This document shows positions 22,227 to 34,495 of a DNA stretch of 64,000 nucleotides, in pieces. The notes below the pieces were generated by a model, which saw only the letters and a program-made list of their open reading frames with translations, did not search any database and was not told the DNA's origin. The stretch lies in contig NC_077242.1 of assembly GCF_947179165.1 (NCBI RefSeq), positions 21,394,597 through 21,458,596 of the forward strand, written 5' to 3'. The position numbers and the translations under genes were made by a program. Position 1 is the first letter of the stretch. Each line of letters starts with the position of its first letter. The DNA is from Solanum dulcamara (Eukaryota; Streptophyta; Magnoliopsida; Solanales; Solanaceae).

Positions 22227-24406
22227 TATAAGGCCTCAAAAGTTGAAAGATCGAATAAAAGAGAATTGAAGTCTACAAACGAGTCTACGACTCGTAAAAG
22301 TTCTTACAAGTTGTAAAGATGACTCGTGGGAATTGAATTTGAGGCTGAAAATTTAACAAAGGAAATTCAAAGGTCTACGAGTTGTTTGATGACTCGTAGA
22401 CACCATTTGTAGTGCAGGGTTTGAACACCTGCAACTACAAAGACTCAGGACTTTATCTATGACTCAACAGGATGAGTCGTAGAGAAGTTACGACTCGTCT
22501 ATAGAAATTTCAGAGACCCACTAAACTTGTAGGTTTTCATACCTGCAAGATGAGTCAATTTGACGACTCGTAACTCTAACAACGAGTCATAATCATGACT
22601 CGTAGAAGTAACTTCAGAGGCTTGACTTTTAGGATTTTCTAAAACTTGCAGGACGAGTCATAATGATGACTCGTCATAACTCTTACGACTCGTAAGAGTC
22701 CATTCGTAAGTCCAAATTTTAAAATTTAATGAAGGGTAATTTTGTCTTTTTCCAAGTTCGGTTCAATGGACCTAGACACTTTAATGGCCAAGTTCAAAGT
22801 CTATATATACCTAATTCTTCAACTTCCCCTCCTATTCAATTCACTCTTCAAACTTTTCCTAAGGCAAGACTAAGAGATCCTCTCAAAGATTCTTCTTCAA
22901 ACTTCAAGCTAGGGTTTTAAATTCATCAAGGTTCCTCTTTAATTTTAGGTCAATGTTATCAAGGTATGTAGGGATTGATCCATGGGTTTCTTTCACCCAT
23001 GGAGTCCCAAGGTTTTCATTCAAAATCTCACGAATTTTAATTGGGTTTGTAACCCCAATTTGATGAATTGAATTGAGCTGTTTCAATTATGTTTTTAATT
23101 ATTATGAATGATCATTATAAGTATGTTTCTACATGAATTGCATGATTTTAAGTTGAAATTATGGATGTCCATGCATAAATCCATTTTCAATTATGACATT
23201 ATGAAGTATGATTATGAATTCAATAATTTCAAGGTATTATCGTGGTTTCATTCAAATTGACTATGTATATGAATTTTACTCTAAATTCAAGTATGAATTG
23301 TGATCATGAATTATAAGTATGTTCAAGTTATGATTTTCATGCAAGTATGAAGATAGGTGATTTAGGGCCCTATGTGGTGACCTAGGAACCTCATGATAAG
23401 AATTATGCAATTATGATTTGTAACGATGAAAGGGCAATACTCACATTGCAATTAGTTATGAAATGAGCTATTTTATGAATTTCAAACTTATAATAATGAC
23501 TATGATAGATATTCATTATGATTTATATGATATGCATGTATTCCGTGGGATTTGACTTAGCACCGAGAGGATTTGACGTGTGGTCCCTACCAAAAGCCTT
23601 AGTAGCAGCCTCAAGTCACTTAAATTATGTGCCACCGTAGGTTGCCTTATGGCTTAACTAGTGGATCTACATATAGCGTATGTACATAACCCGCCTAACA
23701 GGGTTGAGTATACATTGGCAAGTAGATTTCCCTTTTTCTTCGTTGTATGGAGAGACAACGGAAATCCATGTTATAGTTCGCATGGTCTTATTATTGGTTA
23801 TGGTTCCTGTCCCACATATGTATACGCTCATTATGTTACTTTATGATTTTCAACTATGTCCCTTAAATGTTTTGATCATTATGGTTTTCTCATGACTTTA
23901 CTTATCCTTATTCTCATGAACGTTATTCGATCATTGCATCTTATAATTTATATTACCCTGTCATGTCCACATACTTAGTACATTCAAATGTACTAACGCA
24001 TATTTATTGCCTACGTTGTCTCATAATATAGGGATTAAGGATCATATCCATACACGTGGCTAGTTGAGCTTTCTCATCGACAGAGTTGTGGTAAGTCCTC
24101 ACATATCGAGGACTAGTTATGAGTTGTTTTTTACTTTAGAGGACTATTATATTTCATTTTGAGGGTGAGCTAGAGACATGTCTTAGTCCCCACCATTTCA
24201 TTAGTAGAGGCAATTGTTGGATAAAATATGTAGAGTCTATGTAGTCGGATTATATTCTCTTTACGTCTTATGTTAGACTCTTTCTTATGCTATGTTTTGC
24301 TTTACTTTACCTTTTGTATGCTTTATGATATGTCAAAAGGCTTGGTTGGAGCCATTCGGAGTTTCGATCGCCGTGTTATGACTATGTCCTAAGTCGGGTC
24401 ATGACA
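22227..24406 (+). repeat. 5' LTR of element 3
   Basis: 2180 bases, ending GTCATGACA just before the primer site. It matches 31838-36167 once the nested solo LTR there is removed. The first 500 bases are packed with short palindromic ACGACTCGT/ACGAGTCGT motifs. Small ORFs inside are not genes. Confidence 0.92.
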
Positions 24407-24421
24407 AACTTGGTATCAGAG
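24407..24421 (+). other. Primer-binding site, element 3
   Basis: AACTTGGTATCAGAG directly follows the 5' LTR, the initiator tRNA-Met primer site. A ~200-base leader then runs to the gag start at 24624. Confidence 0.93.
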
Positions 24422-24840
24422 TATAAGTTTTAAGATGTCCTATGGTTTCCAACATGCCACATCACATAGAGTCTTATTTATGGATGTGAAGCGTGCCACA
24501 TCTATGAATAGGAGGCTATAAGGCGTTTTAGGAATCCTCACTTCTTTCATGATCTATGTCGTGCGATAAAGTATGTTCTAAGACGTCCTTTTCTTAACGT
24601 CTGTCCGTCGCGATTTTAAGAAAATGCCTCTAAGAAGACCACTTTTTCCAAGAGGGATTAATGCTAATGAAGCTCAAGCTCCTCCAGTTCCTTCAGAGAA
24701 TGGTCTTTTGCCCGAAGAAGTGACTAACATTGAATTTTGGATCGCTTTTACCATGCTAGCCCAAGTAGTGACCAATCAACGGGTTGTGGCTCCTCCTAAT
24801 GTTCCTACTCCAGCTTCTAGAGTGAGGGACTTTGCACGAA

Positions 24841-24845
24841 TGAAC
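24841..24845. repeat. Target-site duplication, left, solo LTR in gag
   Basis: TGAAC, repeated at 27266-27270. Confidence 0.92.
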
Positions 24846-27265
24846 TATTCCACCCGTTAAAATTATCAAAATACCCCTAGACAAATGAATGCTCGCACAA
24901 CAAATTATTCTTAACTTTTTCAGCCAATTCGAGTCTAAAATATTGATCATGGGAAAATATCATATGATAAAGTGGTCTCGATTGAATTTTAGGTCAATCG
25001 GATCAAAAGATAATTTTTTGTGCCAAAATTTGCTATTACAAAAAAGTGCGTGACAGGTATGCGTCACGGACCCTTATTTATAAAACACATTTGTTAAATG
25101 CAATTTACATTTTTAATCATAAAATGCATTCGTGGAATGCGATTTATGTGTATTTTTTGTAAATTTTTCAATTTTAGTGAGAGGCATTTAGATCTTTCCC
25201 CCACCTCTTCTATACTTAACCTACGATTGATATAGGACATTTTCAACCTTACAAGGGTTTCTAAACTCATTTCTTAGACTTTTAACGCATTCAAGCAAAA
25301 GAAACTAGGGTTAAGAAGAGGAGAAAGAGCTAGGATTCTCTTTCAAGATTCTTCAACAAGGTAAGTTATTCTCCATAGATTTCATGTTTTCCAACCCTAA
25401 ATTTCCTCATCTATTCATGAATCTCTAAGAGAAATCATAAATCTTTACCATAGGATTTTCAAGAAAATGAATTCAAGAATTTCAAGAAAGGGTCTCTTGA
25501 TTATTCTTCTTTGAGTTCAATTGTTCTTTGATTTCTTGGTATGTAAAGCTAATCATAATGTGGATTGAGTTCTTCCACATGCCCTACATCTTCATTGATT
25601 CTAGCTGAGTTGAGTTTCGAGGTTCCATGAATTGAGTTCTTGAGTTATTTATGATTCCTATTGTGTTCTTGTATAATCACAATATTCCTTGATGAGTTTG
25701 AATTGAGTCTTGTTGAGAGTATGGATTCATGTTTGCATTCACATGAACACTAATAAAGATTTTATTTTTATTTTATCTATTGATGGAGTTTTTAAAGAAT
25801 AATTTGTGAACGTTTTTTGCATTAGTTACTTTATGCACTATTTTGAGTTTAAAGAATGACTATTTTCATCTTTGATTGAGAAAGAGTTTGGGCATGAGTT
25901 GAGTTTGAGAGGTCTCTTAATTATTATTTTGAGCATGAGTTTGAGAAATCCCTTAATTATTATCTTGAGCACGATTATTTTAAAGTATAAACGAGTTGAG
26001 CATTATTATATTAAAATATCTATTTTGAGATTGAGTTGAGTAGTTAAATTATATTTTTATTTTAAATGCATTCACTAAGTTGAGTTTATGCCTATTTTAA
26101 AGAGAAGAGATGAGTTGAATTTTGAGCTAAGTCCAAAAGAGACCTACTGATTTGGATTGATTGTCTTATGAATATTGAGTCTTGGGAGAACTATCGAGCA
26201 CCGAATTGGGTAAGAATAAGTAATAACTCAAACTCAATAACTACGTCGTCAAACGTATGAGAGGATTGAACTGTTAAAGTCAGATGTTTCCTAAATTATT
26301 GTCTAGACATGATTGAACTTGATCAGTTGTGGATCCATGATTGTTGATTCGTTCTTATCCTAGTAATAACTCAAACCCAATAACTACGTCGCCAAACGTA
26401 GGAGAGGATTGAACTGTTAAAGTCAGATGTTTCCTAAATTATTATCCAGACATGATAGGACTTGATCAGTTGTGGATCCATGATTGTTGATTCGTTCTTA
26501 TCCTAGTTAGGTAATAGACGGATGTGGCAAAAACATTGGCTTGTTGTACTTTTACTAGATCATAAGTGATGATTGTTGGATAAGAGTAACTCCCATATAG
26601 GTTTTGATAGTACTTTGATTTGTATTGGATTGTATATGATTGGTCTTTGTCAAAATTTTATTCTTGTTTTAGACTTAGAATATCTTGATTGAGTGGTTTA
26701 TCTTTCTGATTGGAAATCTCTAAGTTGATTTGATTCTACCTTGATGCATGTTTCATTATATTATTTTACATACTCGTACATTCCATATACTGACGTTCAT
26801 TTGGGCCTGCATCATTTCATGATGCAGAGACAGATACTAGAGATCATCAACAAGCACTTTGTTGAGGACTATCCATATTCAACTGATTGGTGAGTCCTCC
26901 CTACTTTCGGAGGATGCCACTCTTTTATCATCTAGCTTTAGAGTTTAGACTTTTAATTTGATTTGATTTGAGGTAGCCATGAACCTGTCATTGGCACCAC
27001 TTAGACAGTTAATAGAGGCTTCATAGAATAGATTGATGATTTGATATTGTCTTTTGGCTAATTTCATTCATACTAGTCTTGTTGATTGGATTTGATAGAT
27101 TGTTAGCTTTGGCCTTATCATATAAGCTATTTTTGTGATGACTAAGTCTTCCACTAATTGAGAATTGATTGAATGATTGTGTGAACAGGCCAAGTGGTTC
27201 TCTTAGGGACTAGCAATAGTTTCTAAGTGTCGGTCATGGCTAGGGTACCCTCTCGGGATGTGACA
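24846..27265 (-). mobile_element. Solo LTR (family A) inserted in gag of element 3
   Basis: A 2420-base insertion flanked by the exact 5-bp TSD TGAAC. It has no internal domain. Its reverse complement starts TGTCACATCCCGAGAGGGTA, the same family as the LTRs of element 2 (GCCCCGAGAGGGTACCCT), and its other end matches the element 2 LTR start. The left terminal TG has decayed to TA. It arose by recombination between the two LTRs of a complete element. It holds a 143-bp internal tandem duplication. Confidence 0.94.
26221..26506 (+). repeat. 143-bp tandem duplication within the solo LTR
   Basis: Unit 26221-26363 is repeated with a few substitutions at 26364-26506; both copies start TAATAACTCAAAC and end GTTCTTATCCTAG. 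Differences such as GTCGTC/GTCGCC and GTCTAG/ATCCAG show the duplication is not recent. Confidence 0.9.
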
Positions 27266-27270
27266 TGAAC
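27266..27270. repeat. Target-site duplication, right, solo LTR in gag
   Basis: TGAAC, identical to 24841-24845; gag continues from here. Confidence 0.92.
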
Positions 27271-28190
27271 CCTTTCGAGTTCCATGGTTCAAAAGTCGAT
27301 GAGGACCCCCCAAGAGTTCATTGATGCGGTCTATAAAATAGAAAGTATCATGGGGTTGACTTCGGAGGAGAAAGCTGAGCTGGCGTCTTATCAACTCAAG
27401 GGTGTTGCTCAAGTTTGGTACACTCAATGGAAGTTGGAGAGAGTAGACAAAGGTCCTATTAAATGGGAAGCCTTCAAACTTCTTTCCTTGATTATTGTTT
27501 CCCTCTTGAACTAAGGGTAGCTAAGGTGTTGGATTTTATTAATCTTCGACAAGGAAATATAGGAATGAGGGACTATGCCCTCAAGTTCACTAAGCTATCC
27601 AAGTATGCTCCTTCATTAGTTGTCGATCCACGTGCCTGAATGAGTCAATTTATATCGAGGGTGTTCGATTTGGTTCTCAATAAATGTCGTACCGCCATGC
27701 TTATTAAGGAGATGGACGTATCTAGGCTCATGACTATTAACAAATAAATTTAAGGAGAAAAGCTCAAGGAGATGAGAATGAGGGATTCTAAGAAGGCCAG
27801 GTATGAAGGTGGGTTCTCCAATGCTAGGACCAGTGGTGGTAGTAGTGGCCACTCTCAACAAGGCCAAGGTCTGGAGAGGAAGTTTTCTAAGGATAAGGTG
27901 CTATACCCTAAAGTTCAAGGAGGAGGAGGTGTGATTGTTAGTAACCCTTCCTTTCCCAAATGTGCAAGGTGTGTAAAAAATCATGGAGGGAAATTCTTGA
28001 TGGGGATAGGTGCTTGTTATGGATGTGGAAAGATGGGCCATAAGCAATTCGAATGCCCTCATGTTGCCAATAAGGGTAGAGAAGGTCATCCTGAAGGAGG
28101 CCAAGTGCAACAAGGCGCCCAAGCTCAACCAAAGAGTGACCAACACAACAATCAATTCTATGCTCTTAATGTTAGGCAAGATATAGATGA

Positions 28191-28500
28191 GACTCCCGAT
28201 GTGGTCACGGATATATTACAGGTCTTTAACTTGATGTTTATGCATTGCTTGGTCCGGATGCCAACTTATATTTTATTACTCCTTACCTTGCTATGAGATT
28301 TGATGTGTGCTCCGAAGTATTATTAGAACCTTTTTCAGTTTATACTCTCATTAGTGATTCGGTATTAGCCAAGAGAGTTTATAGAAATTATCCCTTATTG
28401 GTCTTGCATAAAGTTATCCCTTGCGATCTTGTTGAACAAGACATGATCGATTTTGACATCATACTTGGTATGGATTGACTTCATGCATGTCTCTATATGT
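28191..28500 (+). pseudogene. Aspartic protease, element 3
   Basis: DETPDVVTDILQVF leads into a frameshift near 28228. The new frame (28245 on) reads LGPDANLYFITPYLAMRFDV, then VEQDMIDFDIILGMD with a stop after it. Family members have LLDPGAT at the active site; here it reads LLGPDAN, so the catalytic Asp and the following Gly appear lost. The enzyme would have processed Gag-Pol. Confidence 0.82.
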
Positions 28501-29365
28501 TATAGGTCTCGTGTGGTTAAGTTTCACTTTCCTAATGAGCCTATTTTTGAATGGAAGGGTAATGATTCGGTGGTTAAGGGTCGATTCATCTCATGTCTTA
28601 AGGCCCGGAAAATAATTTCCAAAGGGTGCATTTACCATATTGTGCGAGTTAGGGATGTTGATTCCGAAACTCCTACTCTTGAGTCGATTCCTATAGTTAA
28701 TGAGTTTCTCAATGTGTTTCCCGATGATTTGTTCGGTGTTCCTCCCGAAAGGAAAATTGACTTTGGCATAGATCCCCTTCCCGATACTCAACCTATTTCT
28801 ATTCCTCCTTACCGTATGGCTTCGGCAGAACTTAAGGAGTTGCAAGAGCAATTGAAGAATTTGTTGGATAAGGGCTTTTATAAGGCCAAGTATATCACCA
28901 TAGGGTGATCCCGTATTGTTTGTTAGGAAGAAACATGGGTCACTCTGAATGTGTATAGATTAACGGCAATCGAATAAGGTTACGTAAAGAACAAGTATCC
29001 AATTCCGAGGATAAATGATTTGTTTGACCAATTACAACGGGCGAGTTACTTCTCAAAGATTGATCTCCATTTCGATTATCATCAACTAAGGGTAGGGGAG
29101 TGTGATATTCCCAAGACGATGTTCCAAATAAGGTATGGTCATTTTGAATTTGTAGTAATGTCATTTGGTTTGACTAATGCTCCCGCTATTTTCATGAATT
29201 TGATGAATCATATTTTCAAGCCATACTTTAACATGTTTGTAGTGGTGTTTATTGACATCTTGATTTACTCTCGAAATGAAGAAGACCATATGGGTCACTT
29301 AAGGATTGTGTTGCAAACATTAATAGATAACCAACTATTTGCCAAGTTTAGTAAGTGTGAATTTT
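28501..29365 (+). pseudogene. Reverse transcriptase, element 3
   Basis: The N-terminal part runs to PPYRMASAELKELQEQLKN and breaks near 28880. After a degraded stretch it resumes at [16 protein letters not shown] (~28990) and reads through [18 protein letters not shown]. The catalytic box is [10 protein letters not shown], where relatives have FIDDILVYS: one aspartate codon is missing. A stop at 29366 precedes the tether. Polymerase activity is not expected. Confidence 0.88.
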
Positions 29366-30110
29366 GACTAGGGAAGTTTCATTCCTTAGTCATGTAGTGT
29401 CCGGTGATAGGATTAAGGTTGATGCAAAGAAAATGGAGGTGGTAAAGAATTGGTATAGACCATTGTCTCCTTTGGATATTAGACGCTTTTTGGGCTTGGC
29501 CGGATACTGTAGAAGGTTTGTTGAAGGGTTTTCATCTATTGTTTCTCCTTTGACTAAGTTGACCCAAAAGAAAGTGAAATTTCAATGGTCGGATGAGTGT
29601 GAGAAGAGTTTTCAAATATTGAAGGATCTTCTTATGTCGTCTCCTATTTTAAAATTGCCCAAAAGTTCGGATGGATTTGTTATTTATTATGATACCTCAC
29701 GTGTTGGTTTGAGTTGTGTCTTGACACAACATCATAAGGTTATAGCCTATGCTTCTAGGAAACTTAAGGTGCATGAACGTAATTATCCAACCCATGATCT
29801 TGAACTTGCGGCGGTTGTGTTTGCTTTAAAAGTTTGGCGTCATTATCTTTATGGGGTGCATGTTGATATGTTCACCGACCATAAAAGCTTGCAATATGTG
29901 TTTATCCAAAGGGACTTGAACCTTAGGCAAATGAGGTGTCTTGAAATCCTAAAGGACTATGACATGAGTGTATTGTACCATCCGGGTAAGGCAAATGTTG
30001 TAGCCGATGCTCTTAGTCAATTTTTCATGGATAGTGTTGCACATGTTGAGGAAGGTAAGAAGGAATTATTAAAGGATGTCCATAGATTGGAACGTTTAGG
30101 TGTGCATTGA
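29364..30110 (+). pseudogene. RNase H and tether, element 3
   Basis: A 248-codon open frame, the longest of this element. The tether has [16 protein letters not shown] and [14 protein letters not shown]. RNase H follows, with [32 protein letters not shown] and [12 protein letters not shown] carrying the three acids, and it ends at [16 protein letters not shown]. The domain itself looks complete. It is followed by the integrase linker after a TGA at 30108. Confidence 0.9.
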
Positions 30111-30112
30111 GT

Positions 30113-31593
30113 TGACTCCAATGATGGAGGTGTTCTTGTAAATAATGGCTCAAAATCGTCTCTTGTAGTGCATGTAAAATCCAAACAAGATCTTGATTCG
30201 GTTTTGGTTGAATTGAAGAAGACAATTTCTGAAAATGCCATTGAGACTTTCTCCAAGGGGGAGATGGAATACTACGTTACTAAGGTCGTTTGTGTGTACC
30301 TAATGTGGATGGACTAAGAGAATTGATATTGAATGAGTCCCATAGTTTTCGGTATTCAATTTATCTGGGATCCACCAAGATGTATCGTGACTTAAGGGAA
30401 GTGTATTGAGGGAATGAAATGAAGAAGGACATAGAGAAGTTCGTGGCTAAGTGTCCTAATTGCCAACAAGTGAAAGTTGAGCATAAAAACTGGGAGGTTT
30501 AGCTCAAGACATTGAAATTCCTACTTAGAAGTGGAAAGATGTGAATATGGACTTTGTGATGGGTTTGCCTCGTACTAGAAGGCAATATGATTCTATTTGG
30601 GTTGTTGTGGATCGAATGACTAAGTCGGCATATTTTCTACCGGTTAAGACTTCCTATGGTGCCGAATACTATGCTAAATTATACATTTGTGAACTTGTGA
30701 AACTTCATGGTTATCCTTTATCTATTATATCAAATAGAGGTACTCAATTTACTACACATTTTTGGAAGTCATTTCAAAAGGGTCTTGGTACAAAAATTAA
30801 GTTAAGTACAACCTTCCATCTTCAAACCAATGGACAAGCCGAAAGAATAATCAAAACTTTGAAAAATGTTTAAGGGCATGTGTGATTGATTTTAAAGAAA
30901 ATTGGGATGAGCATTTTCCATTGATTGAGTTTGCCTACAATAATAGTTATCATTCTAGCATTCAAATGGCTCTTTTTAAGCCTTGTATGGGAGAAGGTAT
31001 CTCCGGTGGGATGTTTTGAAGTTGGTGAGATGGCATTGATTGATCCCAATTTGGTAGTTAATGCAATGGAGAAGGTAAGGCTCATAAGAGAAAGATTGAG
31101 GACGGCTCAAAGTCGTCAAAAGTTCTATTCGTACATTAGAAGACGAGATCTTGAATTTGATGTGGATGATTGGATGTATTTGAAGGTTTCACCTATGAAG
31201 AGTGTAATGCGTTTTGGTAAAAAAGAGAAGTTGAGTCCTAGCTATGTAGGACCTTATAGAATATTGAAGCATGTTGATAAAGTGTCATATGAGTTGGATT
31301 TGCCATTGGAGTTGGCTATGGTTCATTCAGTATTTCGTGTGTCGATGATGAGAAAGTTTGTGGGTGATCCAAACTCTATCGTGCCATTAGAAATTGTGAA
31401 CGTTGAAGATAATTTGACTTATGAGGAGGTTTCAGTGGAAATCTTAGACCGGCAAGTGAAGAGGCTAAGAAATAAAGACGTTGCATCTATCAAAGTGTTA
31501 TGGAGAAATCAACAAGTAGACAGTGCTACATGGGAAGAGGAAACGGACATGATAAGTCATTATCCGTATCTCTTTCCTTTCACTCAAGCCTAA
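30113..31593 (+). pseudogene. Integrase with chromodomain-like tail, element 3
   Basis: The linker and HHCC finger (30113-30500) are broken by stops, but CPNCQQVKVEH is readable. The core frame 30541-30873 has NMDFVMGLPRTRRQYDSIWV with the first Asp, then LSIISNRGTQF, where the second catalytic Asp is Asn, then QTNGQAERI with the Glu retained. After a frameshift, 30925-31593 gives the C-terminal domain (PSYVGPYRILKHVDKVSYEL) and the chromodomain-like tail (ILDRQVKRLRNKDVASIKVL). Inactive by frameshift and by the Asp-to-Asn change. Confidence 0.9.
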
Positions 31594-31823
31594 GGTACTA
31601 AGTTGTTCATGATCAAATCAATTAAACTCCTACGTTTCAGTTTCATTTGTCATTCATGTGCATGCATATTCATGAAAGCTGATTTAAAAGTCATGATTTA
31701 TGTTAAGATTGAAAATTCCATGATTTATGTTTTTCTGTGAGTCGTCATATTCATGTTGGGTTGCTAATCCTCGTTCCACGTCCTTTCTATGCTAAGTTAA
31801 TCTCATTCGAGGAAGAATGTTCC

Positions 31824-31837
31824 CAATGAGGAGATAT
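31824..31837 (+). other. Polypurine tract, element 3
   Basis: CAATGAGGAGATAT lies immediately before the 3' LTR start TGTAAGGC and follows the usual CGAGGAAGAATG box of these elements. Confidence 0.8.
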
Positions 31838-32376
31838 TGTAAGGCACAAAAAATGAAAGGTTGAACAAAAGAGAATTCAAGTCTACGAATGAGTCTACGA
31901 CTCGTAAAGGTTCTTACGAGTCGTAAAGATGACTCGTGGGAACTGAATCTGAGGCTGAAAATTTAATAAATAAAATGTATGGGTCTACGATTCATTTGAG
32001 GACTCGTAAGAAAGTCTAGGACTCATAGACGCCATTCGTAGTGTAGGGTTTGAACACCTGGAACTACTGAGCCTCGGGACTTCATCTACGACTCAACAGG
32101 ACGAGTCGTAGAGAAGATTATGAAACGTAAAGACGAGTCGTAAAGAAACTTCAGAGAACCTCTAATCCTGCAGGTTTTTAGACCTGCAAAATGAGTCAAT
32201 GTGACGACTCGTAACTCTAACAACGAGTCATAATCAAGACTCGTAGAAGTAACTTCAGAGGCTTGATTTTTAGGATTTTCTAACACCTGCAGGACGATTC
32301 GTAATGACGACTCCTCACAACTCTAACGACTCGTAGGAGTCCATTCGTAAGTCTAAATTTTAGAATTTAATGAAGG

Positions 32377-32381
32377 GTAAT
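32377..32381. repeat. Target-site duplication, left, solo LTR D
   Basis: GTAAT, repeated at 34491-34495. Confidence 0.92.
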
Positions 32382-34490
32382 TGTAATGACCTTGAGGGTC
32401 ATTTTTAAAAATTTATGTGAAATTATCATTTTATCTCTATTTTTTAGTGCCGCCGAGTGTTATTTGATCAATTTGCATTATCGGTTCATACTTATACAGT
32501 TCCGAATGAGTTTTGAGGGTAAAAAACATATTTTAAAGGGTGGTGATGTAAGTTGACCGTGGTCAACAGGCGTGAACAGTAACTTTTTGGGCAGAAAATG
32601 CCCCTTTCTTCTCATTTCAATAGTTTGTTCACCATTTGTTTGAGTTCTTGAACTCTTTGAGGCAATTTGAGAAGAGATTTTCGAGGCAAAGTGTTGGGTA
32701 AGTGATTTTTGACCTAAATACTTCCTTTTTCATTAAGCATTTGATGATTTTAACTCTTAAATTTTAGTTTCAAACCCCAAAAATCTTTATTTTTTCCCTA
32801 ATTCGAATTTAAGGAAAATTGTGATTTCTAACTCATTTTGAGCTCTATTTTTATGGGTTTTTCAACCATGAGTTTCTTATTACAAGTAGAATGTGATTGT
32901 CCAATAAATTTCCAGATTTAACCTTTTTCGGAAATAATTAATTTTTGGACCATTTTACCCTCGATTCCGAAACTTATCAATATGGGTGTCATTGGACTTC
33001 TTGTGATGTGTATGTTTTATTTTTGATAGTGGGTTGTCAGTCCGGGCATTGAATTCGAGAGTTGCTTGTTCGGTGGAGGTGTTCGAGTGCGATTTCGGCA
33101 ATTGAGGTAGGTTTGGCTATCCTTCTTTGATATTAAGATGGGGTAATTAGTCATTCATATGTTATAGACTTTGGGATGAGGTCGTAGTATGAGTTGAGAA
33201 TGTTATATATATATTGTGATGCCCATGTGGGGGCTTATTTATTAATGTATTGCCATGTGGGGGTTTATTTATATTACATAGCCCGTGTGGAGGCCTTATT
33301 TGTTATCTTATTTGCTTTGAGAGCATGTGATTCGTGATTTGCCTAAGAGAGAGGCTTGAGTATATTATTTAACTTGTGATGCTCGCTTGAGAGGTTGAGT
33401 TAGGGGTTTTGAGAATGCTTGAGTATTGAAATATTGTTGAGAAAGGAATGAATATTCCTATTACTATTAATTGATGGTGAATATCATGTGTAGGTTAAGT
33501 TTTGAGAACTTTGAACCTTCTACCACATGTGAGTTTAATATTACTTCCATGTCATATGTGTTTTGATGCATTGATCCTCATTCATCATAGAAGTTGAGAA
33601 TTATGGAAATTCTTTTTGAAAAAGAAAATAAAACACCTTTAAACCTTTGTATCTTGAGTCCCTGTCCGAGGCAGTATTACGGCAGAGTAGTGGATGCATT
33701 GTGATCCCTTGACCACAAGGAGGTGGCAAGAATAATGAGATATTGTGATTGAGGTATATGGTCTGTGAGACCCCCATGGGTCCTGCTTGGTAGCACAGCT
33801 CAACAGGTGTATACGGCAGGCTGTGCGACAATCTTGATTCCACCGTACCACCACATCATTGCATCATCATATTGCATTGCATTGCATTGATATTTGTGCT
33901 GCTTGAATTATCTGATTAATTATGATTATGAGATATTATTACGAATTTACTTTACTCACGCCACTATATATATATAAACTAGCGGCACCGATACCGAAGT
34001 GGGACTTTTCTGTATGTAGGTGGAAGCATTCCTTAATTTATTTCATAGGTTTGATTAATTCCTTATACTCAGTCAGCTAAAATCTACTGAGTATATGTGA
34101 ATTGTACTCACCCCTACTTCTGTATCCCTTTTTGATGCAGATACTAGTCGGGGTACCTCCCGTGGCAGTTGATATTCTAGCGGATTATGTATTCTCAGAT
34201 TAGTGGTGAGGTCCCAAAATTTGGATCGTCACTAGTCTATCCTTATTTTTTAAGTCTTTTGTATCATTCAGAGATTTATGTTGTATCTTCAGATTCGAAC
34301 TTTGTATTAGATGCTCTTTATACTTATGATACTAGATTTTGGGATAATTTTCTCTTTATTGTTTTTTTTATTTAAATTGTGACATCACTTTCCCCTTTGG
34401 GAGTCTTGTATGAGTTTTATTTTTAGGGTTACACATCAGATTGGATTTTGAGATGTGTGCCATCATGACCTCAATTTTTGGATCGTGACA
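32382..34490 (+). mobile_element. Solo LTR (family D) in the 3' LTR of element 3
   Basis: 2109 bases, starting TGTAATGACC and ending GGATCGTGACA (TG...CA), flanked by the exact TSD GTAAT. No internal coding region is present. The flanking LTR is continuous across it. The family differs from A. Orientation is taken from the ...GTGACA end, which in related elements precedes the primer site. ORFs near 33600-33850 inside it are chance. Confidence 0.94.
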
Positions 34491-34495
34491 GTAAT
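34491..34495. repeat. Target-site duplication, right, solo LTR D
   Basis: GTAAT, identical to 32377-32381. Confidence 0.92.

Larger units (their letters stand above)
24624..28190 (+). pseudogene. Gag, element 3, interrupted by a solo LTR
   Basis: Gag starts [11 protein letters not shown] at 24624 and reads to ...RVRDFARMN at 24845. The frame resumes exactly at MNPFEFHGSKVDEDPQEF (27266) after the inserted LTR; the duplicated TGAAC supplies the repeated Met-Asn. The capsid core (EEKAELASYQLKGVAQVWYT, then a frameshift near 27480, MRDYALKFTKLSKYA) and a basic linker follow. A zinc knuckle CYGCGKMGHKQFEC lies near 28015. Besides the insertion there are a frameshift and stops at about 27640 and 27750, so it was decaying independently. 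Confidence 0.88.

Noticed and set aside
27203..28851. Minus-strand ORFs over gag and pol of element 3
   Set aside because: Shadows of the plus-strand gag, protease and RT frames.
33601..33854. Two overlapping minus-strand ORFs in the solo LTR at 32382-34490
   Set aside because: They lie inside an LTR, overlap each other in different frames, and have no recognisable motif.
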